A DNA stretch of 64,000 nucleotides from Coriobacteriaceae bacterium. Lineage in GTDB: Bacteria > Actinomycetota > Coriobacteriia > Coriobacteriales > UMGS124. This document shows, piece after piece, positions 1 through 8,243 of this stretch. A program made the position numbers and the translations under genes. Position 1 is the first letter of the stretch. Every line of letters starts with the position of its first letter. Where the stretch lies: contig JAHZGC010000001.1 in assembly GCA_019421015.1 (NCBI GenBank), forward strand, positions 189,586-253,585, written 5' to 3'. Below the pieces are notes generated by a model, which saw only the letters and a program-made list of their open reading frames with translations, searched no databases and was not told the origin of the DNA.

Positions 1-240
1 GTTCTGGTCGTCGGCTCCTACTGTGCGGTGGTCGCGCTCAAGCTCGTCAGCGAGCAGGTGTACCCGGTTATCTATGGCCTGACAGGGATGCGGGGCGAGG
101 CTGTGTCTCTTATTGACCTTCTACGGGTTTCTGGAGACTCGTATAACTACACGGTAGGAACTTTGTGCCTCTGCCTCGTTGCCATGATAGCTGTTGCCGC
201 GATTCTTTTCGCTGTCTCGATGCGGCGTGATCGCCTATGA
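1..240 (+). CDS. C-terminal end of an ABC exporter membrane protein (cut by window start)
   Basis: The reading frame is open from base 1 and ends at 240, so this is the last 79 residues of a longer protein. Two hydrophobic stretches are visible, one at the very start and one near the end (CLCLVAMIAVAAILFAVS), followed by a basic tail (MRRDRL), which suits an inner-membrane permease. Its stop overlaps the next start by the four bases ATGA, so the two are translationally coupled and precede an ABC ATPase. The role as one of two permease subunits of an exporter is inferred from this order; the family cannot be named from the fragment. Confidence 0.6.
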   Translation, partial: VLVVGSYCAVVALKLVSEQVYPVIYGLTGMRGEAVSLIDLLRVSGDSYNYTVGTLCLCLVAMIAVAAILFAVSMRRDRL

Positions 241-1085
241 GGCGGACCCTGTCTTTGATTGCTTCGGACTTGCGCAACGCGGTGCGGCCTACGCTCCCCG
301 TCGTGGGTATGCTGGCCGTGTTGGTCGCCTACATCGTTGCTACAAAGATGTTTCTAGCAGCGCGCATCGACCCGGATCTCTTGGACGCGCCTACCTTGGC
401 GGATTGCCTGATCTGTGCGTTTGCGGGCGTTGTTCCTGTGGGATTTGTCCCGGGAGAGGACTTCGTATTTCCCATGGACTGGTTCGTTGTCATGTTGTCC
501 TTGGCCCTGGTGACGCTTGTCTACCCCGAGCGAAACCTCGCGCGCGTCGGGGGGACAATCATTGCCGTCGGAGGCGGTCGCGCCCCTTGGTGGATTTCAA
601 AATGTGTGTGGTGTGGGCTGATGTCGTTCGTTTCATGGGCCGCCGTCGTATCGGTTTGCGCCGCGCTGGCCCTTGCCTTGGGCGGGACCCTATCGCTTGA
701 GGCTAACCCTGATATCACCCTGGGGTTGCTTGCGTATGGGCAAGGTTCCACCGATGTGCACGGCAGCCTTCTTCCGTTTGCTCTCTGTATTCCCTTTGTC
801 GTTATGGCGCTGTCCCATGTTCAGTTTGTACTCTCCATTTTTACGGGCGTTCCTCTCGCCCTTGTGGCAACCGTAGGACTGATTATCTCTGCAGTTTACT
901 GCTCGTCGCCACTTGTTCTCGGTGACTATCTCATGGCATGCCGACTGCAGAATTGTATGTTCGCAGGCCTGAATCCTGTTTGGGGTATCTTGCTATCCCT
1001 GTTGACCTCCGTTGTCTTTGTGGGCATCGGCTTCCTAGCCTTCGATCACCGCGATATCCTGCCTTCCCGAAAGGATCGACTATGA
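237..1085 (+). CDS. ABC-2-like exporter membrane subunit
   Basis: A 282-residue integral membrane protein with about six hydrophobic segments spread over its length (for example MLAVLVAYIVA near the N-terminus and GILLSLLTSVVFVGIGFLAF near the end). It starts inside the upstream stop (ATGA) and its own stop overlaps the start of the ATPase gene by four bases, so the three genes form one coupled transcript. Size and arrangement fit ABC-2-type permeases that export peptides, lipids or drugs. No substrate-defining motif is visible, so the cargo is unknown. Confidence 0.65.
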   Translation: MRRTLSLIASDLRNAVRPTLPVVGMLAVLVAYIVATKMFLAARIDPDLLDAPTLADCLICAFAGVVPVGFVPGEDFVFPMDWFVVMLSLALVTLVYPERNLARVGGTIIAVGGGRAPWWISKCVWCGLMSFVSWAAVVSVCAALALALGGTLSLEANPDITLGLLAYGQGSTDVHGSLLPFALCIPFVVMALSHVQFVLSIFTGVPLALVATVGLIISAVYCSSPLVLGDYLMACRLQNCMFAGLNPVWGILLSLLTSVVFVGIGFLAFDHRDILPSRKDRL

Positions 1086-1819
1086 TTCATGTCGAACACC
1101 TGTCGAAGTCCATCAAAGGGCGCCCGGTGCTTTGCGACGTTTCGCTCGATGTTCCGGCTGGCAGGATTGTCGGCCTGGTGGGGCCGAACGGGAGCGGCAA
1201 GACCATGCTCATGCGCTGCATGGTCGGTCTCGTGCGTCCCAGCAGCGGTTCGGTCACTCTCAACGGGTGCAACCCGTGGGAACGCGTCGGCGGACGCAGC
1301 GTGGCCCGAGAGGGGGCGTGGCCTTCTATCGGCCTGATTCTCGAGACCCCCGCCTTCCTCGATAACTTCACCGCTTGGGCCAACCTTGAGCTGTTTGCCT
1401 CGATAGGTTCGGGCGGAGGCTGCGACGACATCGGGCTTGCCCTTGAGTCCGTGGGACTCGACCCAGCGGATTGCCGTACGTTTCGCAGCTTCTCTTTGGG
1501 CATGCGGCAGCGGCTGGGAATCGCCTGCGCCCTGCTGGGAGACCCGGAGTTGCTAGTCCTCGACGAACCGACGAACGCCCTCGATGCCGAAGGCGTCGCC
1601 AGGGTGACCTCGCTTATCGAGCGGGCGGCACGACGCGGTGCCACCGTCGTGCTCGCCTCGCACGACGCCGCCGTTATGGAAGGTTTGGCCGACGAGGTCT
1701 GGTCTCTGGCTGAGGGGCATGTTGAAAATCATTGGCAGAACAACAATACATGGAGGGAGGGCCATGGACATCTCGACGAAGACCTCGTCGGCGAACCTCG
1801 CGTCGTCGCGGTTGGGTAG
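1082..1819 (+). CDS. ABC transporter ATP-binding protein
   Basis: A 245-residue nucleotide-binding subunit that would power the two upstream permeases. Walker A is GPNGSGKT (residues 34-41), the signature is SLGMRQ (about 138-143), Walker B with the catalytic Glu is LLVLDEP (157-163), and the H-loop His is in SHDA (about 194). I chose the ATG at 1082 because it overlaps the permease stop and starts the conserved fold (MIHVEHL); the frame is open further upstream. The last ~35 residues overlap the next gene, which starts at 1764. The SLGM signature is common in exporters of the bacitracin/lantibiotic-resistance type, but the substrate here is not known. Confidence 0.9.
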   Translation: MIHVEHLSKSIKGRPVLCDVSLDVPAGRIVGLVGPNGSGKTMLMRCMVGLVRPSSGSVTLNGCNPWERVGGRSVAREGAWPSIGLILETPAFLDNFTAWANLELFASIGSGGGCDDIGLALESVGLDPADCRTFRSFSLGMRQRLGIACALLGDPELLVLDEPTNALDAEGVARVTSLIERAARRGATVVLASHDAAVMEGLADEVWSLAEGHVENHWQNNNTWREGHGHLDEDLVGEPRVVAVG

Positions 1820-2423
1820 GCGCTCCTTGGTGGTCTGGGGCGCGATTGCCGTGGGAATGGCGGCAATCGGTGGGCGGATCACCTGCGTGAACGCGGCTGC
1901 TCCGAAACCCACACCCGTTGAGACGTACTCCCTCGGTGAGACGGTTCCCCTCGACGGCGCGTTCGGTGACGTCGCAGAGGAAGGAACCAAAGGGTATTCC
2001 GTACGGCTCGACGGGGTGTCTGCCATCTCCTACAACGATTTCGTGCCTTTCACGGATGACGGATCATCTTCAGTGGTGGGGCGCGACGCGCCCTCGATGG
2101 TGGATCTTCGGGTCACCATCATCAACGATGGAAACGACTCGGGGTATCTCGACCTGCTCGCCATGACTCTCGTGCCGGTGAGAAAGAATGCCTACTACCA
2201 GGCCGACTTCGACTTGATCCGCGCCACCCAGTATGTGATGCGCGAGAGCGGCAATCCTGGGTGGGTGGTGGTGACCACTCCTGGCACCGAGTTCTCGCTC
2301 CACATTCCTTATGTGAATACCGGGCTCGGGTCGGCCCGGTACGACAAAATCATCGCCGACAGGGAGTTCGACTGGGTTCTCACGAACGCCCCGGTGAGGA
2401 AGGTCATTCACTTCTCGCTTTAG
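1764..2423 (+). CDS. Exported or membrane-anchored protein with a predicted Ig-like domain, ABC-operon partner
   Basis: A 219-residue protein that starts inside the end of the ATPase gene. A GGAGGGAGG ribosome site lies just before the ATG at 1764. Basic residues (LGRRS) precede one hydrophobic segment (LVVWGAIAVGMAAIGG), then the chain looks soluble and beta-rich. The opening YSLGETVPLDGAFGDVAEEG and the phrase DLRVTIINDGNDSGYLDL resemble DUF4352/DUF5028-like Ig-fold domains found in exported proteins beside ABC exporters of Firmicutes and Actinobacteria; that family match is from memory and not certain. It may bind the exported substrate or sense damage at the membrane. Confidence 0.55.
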   Translation: MDISTKTSSANLASSRLGRRSLVVWGAIAVGMAAIGGRITCVNAAAPKPTPVETYSLGETVPLDGAFGDVAEEGTKGYSVRLDGVSAISYNDFVPFTDDGSSSVVGRDAPSMVDLRVTIINDGNDSGYLDLLAMTLVPVRKNAYYQADFDLIRATQYVMRESGNPGWVVVTTPGTEFSLHIPYVNTGLGSARYDKIIADREFDWVLTNAPVRKVIHFSL

Positions 2424-2564
2424 ACCGGTCCACGGAATTGTTGGACAGCCGTGCAAGGGCACAGGTGCTGGGAGCCAGGTGCAACGAAATATCGGCGATT
2501 CTCTGGGTTACTCTAATTCGGGTCTTTGCTCCCCACAGGGTGATCCCCCCGCGCCGGGTCCTAC

Positions 2565-3254
2565 TCACGCGTCGTACCGAGCGAACGCGCGGGCGGCGAG
2601 CTTCTCCGCCACGGTGCCAAGCGCGGCAAACGCGACGATACCGACCCCCAGCACGCAGAGCTGGGTCCCCAGGTGGTCAAAGCCCACGGCGCCAATTGCT
2701 CGGCACGTCTCGAACGGCAGGTAAGGGATGGCCTCAAAGAGCGCGCCGAACACCATGGTCGGGATGCATGCCAGGATAAAGGGGACGCCCGCCTTGAGGG
2801 GATCGCGGTAGTACAGCGGAAAGAACACGGCGTTGAACAGCCCAAACGCCATAAGGCTAAAGCCTAGGAGCGACACGTTGGCCGGCAGCCCCACCAAAGG
2901 CTGGGTGGCCATGGCCTCATTGATGCCGAGCGGTATGCGCAGGCACACGGCGACCACCACGACCTCGATGGCCATCATGACCGCCACGCGCGCCCGCACC
3001 AGGCCGTGCCGCGAGACCGGCAGCGAGAACGAGTACGAAAGGTCGTTGGCCTCGCGGGCGTTGAGCCCGTTGAAGAAGGCGATCAAGATGCCATAGAGCA
3101 GGATGACCACATAGGGCCACGAGGGGATGAGCACGAGCGCCCCGAGGAGCATCAGGATGTAGGTGGCGGGGTGCACGACCAGCTGGATCTCTTTGGCGAT
3201 TAGAGTCGGCGCATTTGTCGAGGTCAGAGGTGATATGGGTCGAGAACAGCACAC
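2565..3254 (-). pseudogene. ABC-2 permease that has lost its start (fused by deletion to the ATPase gene)
   Basis: From about base 3204 downward this frame encodes a typical ABC-2 permease with six hydrophobic segments, beginning LIAKEIQLVVHPATYILMLL. The residues before that (MCCSRPISPLTST...) are only the ATPase gene read out of frame, so the native start codon and first residues are missing. The ATPase frame runs into this DNA in a different frame. The simplest reading is a deletion that removed the ATPase C-terminus and the permease start together. Translation from a start inside the ATPase sequence is conceivable, but the product would carry a foreign N-terminus. The family (regulator-ATPase-permease exporters) is clear; function in this strain is doubtful. 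Confidence 0.7.
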
Positions 3255-3828
3255 CGGTGCCCTGTTGGCGCGCCAGGGTCAAGAAGATGTCGAGCACCTC
3301 CTCGCGCGACGCCGGGTCCAGGCCGCTGGTGGGTTCGTCCAGCACCAGTAGCTGTGAGCGGTGGGAGAGTGCCAGGGCCAGGGTGAACTTGACGCGCATG
3401 CCCTGGGATAGCTCCTTGACCCGCTTGCCCTGGTCGATATTGAACAGCTTGCAGTACTTTGCGTAGGAAGCTTCGTCCCAGTTGTCGTAGAAACGGCGGG
3501 TCACCTGGGCGATCTGCGCCACGCGCTTGGTCCGGTAGAAGTCGGCCCCTCCCAGCTCAAAGCCTATGCGCCTTTTGGCCTCGCTCTCGTGGCCGGCAAA
3601 GGGGGAGCCAAAATAGGCAATGCTTCCCCCGTCGGGGTGGACCGACCCTTCGAGGCATTTGAGTGTGGTGGACTTGCCTGCGCCGTTGCGCCCGATAAAG
3701 CCGGTTATGGACCCGGCCTCGACCGAGAACGACACGTCGCTCAGGGTGAACTCGGGATAGTGCTTGCAAAGTCCGACCACCTCTACGAGGGGTGTGGGCG
3801 AGAAACTCTCGCGCCGATCATCGGTCAT
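2917..3828 (-). CDS. ABC transporter ATP-binding protein with a disrupted C-terminus
   Basis: Residues 1 to about 208 are a normal ABC ATPase: Walker A GRNGAGKST (46-54), signature LSQGMR (140-145), Walker B LLVLDEP (160-166), and H-loop His in STHIT (about 198). After DLDKCAD the chain turns into an Arg/Pro/His-rich sequence that is the neighbouring permease gene read in the wrong frame, ending at 2917. The usual C-terminal 60-80 residues of this family are absent. The start overlaps the upstream regulator gene, as expected in a GntR/Xre-ATPase-permease operon. The catalytic core is intact, but the protein is probably not part of a working transporter. Confidence 0.8.
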   Translation of the reverse strand: MTDDRRESFSPTPLVEVVGLCKHYPEFTLSDVSFSVEAGSITGFIGRNGAGKSTTLKCLEGSVHPDGGSIAYFGSPFAGHESEAKRRIGFELGGADFYRTKRVAQIAQVTRRFYDNWDEASYAKYCKLFNIDQGKRVKELSQGMRVKFTLALALSHRSQLLVLDEPTSGLDPASREEVLDIFLTLARQQGTGVLFSTHITSDLDKCADSNRQRDPAGRAPRHLHPDAPRGARAHPLVALCGHPALWHLDRLLQRAQRPRGQRPFVLVLAAGLAARPGAGARGGHDGHRGRGGRRVPAHTARHQ

Positions 3829-4282
3829 GGGGCTCGTCCTCCCGTTGCTGCCTGCTGGTAATGGCGCGGCCGTAGGTCTGCATCATGGCCAGGGCGTCCT
3901 CTACCTTTTGCAGGGCGATTCCCTGAGACTCGTCGCCGAGCATGAGGAGCTCGCTGCCGGGCTTGAGGCCGAACACCTCGCGGGCCCGTTTGGGGATGAC
4001 CAGCTGGCCGCGCTCGCCCATGCGCACGACGCCGAAGATATGCTTGCCGCGCGGAGGTATGGGAAACCCGAGGGACTCCTCGTCGTGGTTCACCAAATCG
4101 TCGAGGCTCACCCCGAAGAGCTTGGCCAAGGCCGCGGCGTTGTCGAGGTCGGGGATCGCGTCGCCCGACTCCCACTTGGCGACGGTCTGCCGGGCCACGC
4201 CGACCTTCTCTGCCAGCTCCTCCTGGGTCATGGCCGTTATGGTGCGCAGGTGGTGAATGTTCTGACCAATCATAGGTTTCAT
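3818..4282 (-). CDS. Xre-family regulator with a C-terminal AbrB-like domain
   Basis: A 154-residue two-domain DNA-binding protein. Residues about 7-62 form an Xre helix-turn-helix (MTQEELAEKVGVARQTVAKW). Residues about 85-125 look like an AbrB/SpoVT swapped-hairpin domain (GQLVIPKRAREVFGLKPGSE), a fold that also binds DNA. It overlaps the start of the ABC ATPase gene by 11 bases and leads that operon, so it most likely represses it in response to the exported compound or to cell state. The promoter would lie in the short gap above 4282. The domain pairing is known from small regulators beside ABC exporters. Confidence 0.8.
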   Translation of the reverse strand: MKPMIGQNIHHLRTITAMTQEELAEKVGVARQTVAKWESGDAIPDLDNAAALAKLFGVSLDDLVNHDEESLGFPIPPRGKHIFGVVRMGERGQLVIPKRAREVFGLKPGSELLMLGDESQGIALQKVEDALAMMQTYGRAITSRQQREDEPHDR

Positions 4283-4401
4283 ACCTCCAAGATAGGATTC
4301 TAGGAGGTTACCCCACCCGTCACCACCGCGTTGAGATGGCAGAGGGAGTGGTGTTTTGTCACCTCAAGGTGACACGACTGGCAGTCCGGGAGGTTTGTCG
4401 C

Positions 4402-5151
4402 CTACAACCCCCGCACAACCTGCGCCGTGCGCCGCCCGACCCGCGGGTCTCGGGCGGTCACGAGCCCGCCAAGCCACCGCAGGTCGTCTGGGGTGTCTAC
4501 ATCGCGGGTCGCAGGGCCCGACACCACCGAGCGCCCATGGGCTTTGCAGGCGGCAAGCGCGTCGTCGAACACGCTTCCCGACCCGTAGCGCTTGCCGGCA
4601 AAAAGTTCGCCGAACGGTTGGCGCAGCCCCACAAGCCAGTAGCCGCCGTCTTCGGTTGGTCCGAGTATGACGTCGGGGTCGGAGCCTGTCTCCGTCGGCC
4701 CGAGCCCTGCCCCTGCCGGCTCGAATCCGAACGCGTCCAGGGCCCGCGCAAGGAGACCTGCTCCCAAAAACGGCAGGTCGCTGCCGGTGAGCAGACATCC
4801 GCCGGCCCCGCGGGCAAGCTCGTCTTCGATTGCCGAGGCCATGCGGGCCCCAAGGTCGTCTCCCCGTTGGGGCTCCAGGCGCAGACCGCCGTTGCCGCCC
4901 CCGAGCTCCCAGGCCTTCTCCACCTCGGCAAGAAACTCCCGCAACAGCGCGGGATTATCCGCCGCCTCGTTGGAGTAGCGCACGGTGAGCGGAAGGCCCA
5001 GGGGCGCCAGCCGCTCCACGGCATCCAGGGCAAACGCCCGCTGCAGCTGCGCGCACTGCTCGCCCGGGAGCACCCCCATGAGCCGCGTCTTGACGCGTCC
5101 CGGCACCGGCACGCGCGTGAGCAGCACCAGGTGCGGCGACCCCGTGCTCAT
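4402..5151 (-). CDS. TIGR04282-like glycosyltransferase (DUF2064)
   Basis: A 249-residue protein of the DUF2064 family, a nucleotidyl/glycosyltransferase A-like fold. The N-terminus (RVPVPGRVKTRL) has the conserved nucleotide-binding style PGxVKTRL, and TGSDLPFL and GPTEDGGYWLVGL are the family's core motifs. It overlaps the TIGR04283 gene upstream by ATGA, the usual partner. This pair is annotated by name as arsenosugar biosynthesis glycosyltransferases in some genomes, but no arsenic gene is seen here, so the sugar and acceptor are open. The downstream end has no clear terminator. Confidence 0.8.
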   Translation of the reverse strand: MSTGSPHLVLLTRVPVPGRVKTRLMGVLPGEQCAQLQRAFALDAVERLAPLGLPLTVRYSNEAADNPALLREFLAEVEKAWELGGGNGGLRLEPQRGDDLGARMASAIEDELARGAGGCLLTGSDLPFLGAGLLARALDAFGFEPAGAGLGPTETGSDPDVILGPTEDGGYWLVGLRQPFGELFAGKRYGSGSVFDDALAACKAHGRSVVSGPATRDVDTPDDLRWLGGLVTARDPRVGRRTAQVVRGL

Positions 5152-5837
5152 CGAACGTCCTGGTAGAGGGCCGCCAGCTCCTCGGCCGGCGTGCCCGCGT
5201 GGTAGAGGCGGCGCAGCCTGCGCATGAGCAGGGCCGTGCGCAGGGGGCCGCCGTCTTCAAAGCGCCGCGGAGACGCCCACACCTCGTCGGGCAGCTGCAG
5301 GGGGCGTAGGCCCCGGGCGCGCAGGCGCAGGGCGAACTCGTAGTCCTCCATAATGGGAAGGTGGGGCATGCCGCCCACCTCGTCGTAGAGCTCCCGGGTC
5401 ACAAAAGGCCCCTGGTCGCCAAAGGGGATGCCGGCCTTTCTCACGCGTCGGTTCGACATCCACTCCCCAAAGCGGTACACCGCGTCGCGCCGGTCCCAGC
5501 GCAGCGTGAGGCACCCCCAGCTCGCCCCGCTGTCCAGTGCCTCGATGGCATGGGTCAGGGCGTCGGGAGCCACCGCCACGTCGGCGTGGAGAAACATCAC
5601 GGCGTCCCCGCTGCTGGCCTGCACGCCCCGGTCGCACTGCGCGCCGCGCCCCTTGGAACCCTTGACCACGGTCATCCCGGCGCTGCGCAGCAGCTCGGGA
5701 GTGCCGTCGACGCTGCCGCCGTCCGAAAACACCACCTCGTGGCAGGCCTGCTCCCACCGGCGGGCAAACGCCAACAGCCGCGGGAGCACCACGCGCTCGT
5801 TGTAGACGGGGACTACCACCGAAAACCTGGTGCTCAT
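5148..5837 (-). CDS. TIGR04283-like family 2 glycosyltransferase
   Basis: A 229-residue soluble GT-A enzyme. The N-terminal VVVPVYNERVVLPRLL is the family 2 opening, SDGGSVDGT carries the nucleotide-binding acidic residues, FLHADV is the DXD-like site, and the segment FGDQGPFV with PIMEDYEFALRL is the usual acceptor-side motif (ED). Four-base overlaps with both neighbours place it in the middle of a tight operon with the DUF2064 protein and a cysteine-rich CCG protein. It probably transfers a sugar to a small or lipid acceptor at the cytoplasmic face; the true substrate is unknown. Confidence 0.85.
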   Translation of the reverse strand: MSTRFSVVVPVYNERVVLPRLLAFARRWEQACHEVVFSDGGSVDGTPELLRSAGMTVVKGSKGRGAQCDRGVQASSGDAVMFLHADVAVAPDALTHAIEALDSGASWGCLTLRWDRRDAVYRFGEWMSNRRVRKAGIPFGDQGPFVTRELYDEVGGMPHLPIMEDYEFALRLRARGLRPLQLPDEVWASPRRFEDGGPLRTALLMRRLRRLYHAGTPAEELAALYQDVR

Positions 5838-6622
5838 GAACGCTCATCGCCTTTCTGGGCCGCGTCGAAACGTCGACGCGCCCGGTTTGCAAGCGCATGA
5901 CGGTGGTCGGGCTCCTCGTCGACGCCCAGGATGACCGACAGCGCGTGGCGCGTGCCGGCGTGGCCCGTGCGGGCAAACTGCCCCGAGCACGAGGCGCACA
6001 GCGTGTAGATACGTCGGCCTTCTGCGGCGTCAAAGACACGCTCGGTGCACGCGGCGGCAAAGGCGGCTCCGCGGGCCGCAGCGTCGGCGCGCAGGCCGCA
6101 GCAGGGAGCGCGGTCAAGGGGCGCCACGGCCGAGAGGTCGGCCAGCGCGCGCAGTTGCCCTTCAAGTCGGCGGCCGCGCCGGTCGGGGCAGGGGGAGAAG
6201 AGCACGCCGGGCGAGAAGGGAGTCTTGGGGGCGAATCCCCAGCCCGCGAGCGCCTCGTAGACCGAGACGCACTCGATGCCCAGGCGGTTCTCCAGATAGT
6301 CGAGGCAGTTGGGGCAGGCAACGACGAGCTTTTGGCAGCCCAGACGGTTCAGCCGGGCCCTCAGGCCCGCAAGGGCGCGCTCGGCTGCCCGGGTTTTTCC
6401 CCAGTCGGCCAGGGGTTTTCCGCAGCAGTCATAGGCAACGCCGCAGCCGTGGGAGCGGCAGAGCCGGGCGATCTCATCGGTGGTCCGCGGTAGCTGGGAG
6501 GGCAGGGCGCACCCAGGAAAGAAGACCTCGCTGCACTGGGAGCGGGGGTAGGACCTAAAGGGGTAGCGGGTCTTCTCGGCCAGGGTCACGAACTTGGCGA
6601 GGTTGGGTCCGCGCCCGTTCAT
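5834..6622 (-). CDS. Cysteine-rich CCG-domain protein, heterodisulfide reductase subunit B-like
   Basis: A 262-residue protein with repeated cysteine clusters: FFPGCALPSQLP near residue 35, AYDCCGKPLADW near 64, VACPNCLDYLE near 100, APCCGLRAD near 172 and TLCASCSGQF near 208. The CC-G and C-x2-C spacing is that of the CCG domain, which binds an unusual iron-sulfur cluster in heterodisulfide reductase subunit B and lactate utilisation protein LutA. It overlaps both neighbours by four bases. A redox role next to two glycosyltransferases and a VTT membrane protein is an odd mix and its substrate is unknown. Confidence 0.75.
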   Translation of the reverse strand: MNGRGPNLAKFVTLAEKTRYPFRSYPRSQCSEVFFPGCALPSQLPRTTDEIARLCRSHGCGVAYDCCGKPLADWGKTRAAERALAGLRARLNRLGCQKLVVACPNCLDYLENRLGIECVSVYEALAGWGFAPKTPFSPGVLFSPCPDRRGRRLEGQLRALADLSAVAPLDRAPCCGLRADAAARGAAFAAACTERVFDAAEGRRIYTLCASCSGQFARTGHAGTRHALSVILGVDEEPDHRHALANRARRRFDAAQKGDERS

Positions 6623-7287
6623 GAGAGTGCCGCCGATCGTTTGAGCAGGCTAGCTGCCAGGAGCGTGGCCACCAAAAGGACCCCGGCGATACCGAAGCAC
6701 GCCAGGCGGTTGGCGGGGTCTACCAGGCCGGCAGCCGCCACCGTGTAGACGGCCGTACCCGGCAGCATAAAGAGGGCCGAGTACACGGCGTAGGGCGCAA
6801 AGCCGATGTCGGTGATGCCGTAGGCGAAGTTCTGCAGGTTGTAGGGGAACAGCGGCACGAGCCGGGTCACGGCGAGCAGGTATATATCGCTTGAACGCGC
6901 GCCCTCAAAGAGCAGGCGGTTCAGCGCGGCGCTGCGGGCCAGGCGGGGTTTAAGGGCGTCCTTGAGGAAGTAGCGTCCGGCAACAAACGCAAGGCAGGCT
7001 CCCACGCTCACGGAGACCCAGCAGAGCAAGGTGCCCCAAAACGCTCCGAACACGGTGCCTGCCACCAGGGCGAACACGACGCCGGGCACCGCGAGGGCCA
7101 CGCACCCCACAAGGGAGAGCGCCACGTACGCGAGGCTGGCCTGCAAGGGGTGCTCGGCCACAAGGGCCTGCAGGTTGGCGAGCATCTGCCCTTCGGCCAG
7201 GGCGTCGGACCAGCCAAAGACGGCGTTGAGCGCCACGGCCAGCACAACGATGGCTACGAAGAGCCACAGGCGGGCGGTCTTTGGCAT
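6619..7287 (-). CDS. VTT-domain (TVP38/TMEM64-like) membrane protein
   Basis: A 222-residue inner-membrane protein with five or six hydrophobic segments. The VTT/SNARE-assoc core is visible: PGVVFALVAGTVFGAFWG, the soluble stretch after AGRYFLKDAL, and VTRLVPLFPYNLQNFAYGIT. I start it at 7287 (MPKTARLW) because AAAGGAGG lies just upstream; the frame is open further but that part is not membrane-like. Its end overlaps the CCG gene. Relatives act as lipid scramblases or undecaprenyl-phosphate/lipid carriers handlers, which would suit the glycosyltransferases in the same operon. Confidence 0.85.
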   Translation of the reverse strand: MPKTARLWLFVAIVVLAVALNAVFGWSDALAEGQMLANLQALVAEHPLQASLAYVALSLVGCVALAVPGVVFALVAGTVFGAFWGTLLCWVSVSVGACLAFVAGRYFLKDALKPRLARSAALNRLLFEGARSSDIYLLAVTRLVPLFPYNLQNFAYGITDIGFAPYAVYSALFMLPGTAVYTVAAAGLVDPANRLACFGIAGVLLVATLLAASLLKRSAALS

Positions 7288-7356
7288 GGGCGGGCCTCCT
7301 TTCGGGCCGGTTTGGGTGGGGGTAGGACTGGTGGATCCGTGGTGAGGCGAGGGCCG

Positions 7357-7570
7357 GTGGACAGGACGGGCTGTGGTGCAGGCGCATTTGCCGAGCCGGG
7401 TGGCGGGGTGGACAGAACAGGCCACGGTGCAGGCGCGCTTTCTCACCAAGTGGACAAAACCATGGGTGGTGCGGGCGGCTTTGAGAAAGGAGTGCCCGCA
7501 CTAGGGCCCCTTCTGTCCACGGCCCCAGCTCGTCGCGGGAACGCGCCCGCACCATGGGCCTGTTTGTCCA
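7357..7570 (+). repeat. Five-copy motif array (3 direct + 2 inverted)
   Basis: In the gap between the VTT and rhodanese genes, about 28-bp units start at 7357, 7408 and 7450 in one direction (edge GTGGACARAAC, inner end GGTGCNGGCG) and two more run in the opposite direction at 7493-7520 and 7544-7570. The units at 7450 and 7544 are the closest inverted pair (TGGACAAAACC against GGCCTGTTTGTCCA, both with a CATGG core). The array could fold as nested hairpins. The role is unknown: operator array, terminator or small mobile element. Confidence 0.7.
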
Positions 7571-7577
7571 GCGCTAA

Positions 7578-8096
7578 TTACTTGCCGGGGGTGGTGGAGT
7601 CGTTGTCGGTGGTGGTCCACTCGGCCACGTTCCAGCCGTCGCCGCCGCCCTCGAGGATGAAGAGGCGGTCGGCCTTGATGCCCTCGTCCTGGAGCACCGA
7701 GATGGTGCGCTTGGCGCCCTTGTTGCCGGTCTTGCAGATGATCACGATGGGATCGTCGCCGCCGAGGTTCTTGGCGGCATCCTTCAGGGTCTTCTCCTGC
7801 TCCTCGGTGTCGACGGGGAAGACGGACACGTGGTAGGCACCCTTGATGTGGCCGTTGTTGTACATGTCGTCGGGACGGATGTCGAGCACGATGACGGGGT
7901 CGCCGGCGTCGAGCTTCTTGGTCAGCTCGTCGGCGGTCATGTACTGCCAGTCGATGGCGGCGTCGGCGCGGTCGGCCTTGGCGCCGTCGTCCTTCTTCTC
8001 CTCGCCGCAGCCGACGAGGCCGAGGGCCAGGGTGCCGGCGGCAGCGGCGGCAACGGCAAGGAACGACCTGCGGCTAAGGAAACGGGGCTCGGTCAT
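7578..8096 (-). CDS. Exported rhodanese-like lipoprotein
   Basis: A 172-residue protein. The N-terminus has a twin-arginine motif (LSRRSFLAV) and a hydrophobic run ending in the lipobox-like LVGC (Cys 30), so it is probably a Tat-exported lipoprotein on the outer face. Residues about 50-160 are a single rhodanese domain: VLDIRPDDMYNNGHIKGAYH and the active-site loop CKTGNKG with its cysteine. Rhodanese proteins carry sulfane sulfur or cyanide-derived thiols; in this setting it may serve sulfur respiration or thiol repair. A VTT membrane protein lies on each side. Confidence 0.85.
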   Translation of the reverse strand: MTEPRFLSRRSFLAVAAAAAGTLALGLVGCGEEKKDDGAKADRADAAIDWQYMTADELTKKLDAGDPVIVLDIRPDDMYNNGHIKGAYHVSVFPVDTEEQEKTLKDAAKNLGGDDPIVIICKTGNKGAKRTISVLQDEGIKADRLFILEGGGDGWNVAEWTTTDNDSTTPGK

Positions 8097-8191
8097 GCTG
8101 GTCTACCTTTCTTCTCTGGGTGCCTCGGGTTGAGGCGCCCGGTCCTGTGGCGGGACAGGCCCGCCGGGATACCGAATATGCGATGCGCGGT

Positions 8192-8224
8192 GCGGAGAGC
8201 CGTGGGTCTCGCGAACCTCTCCGC
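8192..8224 (-). terminator. Dyad downstream of the second VTT gene
   Basis: GCGGAGAG (8192-8199) pairs perfectly with CTCTCCGC (8217-8224) around a 17-base loop, just after the VTT gene stop at 8244 and before the rhodanese start. There is no T-run, so it is a weak or Rho-assisted terminator or only a stabilising hairpin. Confidence 0.4.
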
Positions 8225-8243
8225 TGCGGGGGAGGACAAACTT

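Noticed and set aside
237..700. Long alternative frames over the first ABC permease
   Set aside because: They overlap a permease with good hydrophobic pattern and coupled start/stop; the alternatives are Arg/Gly/Cys-rich with no fold signs.
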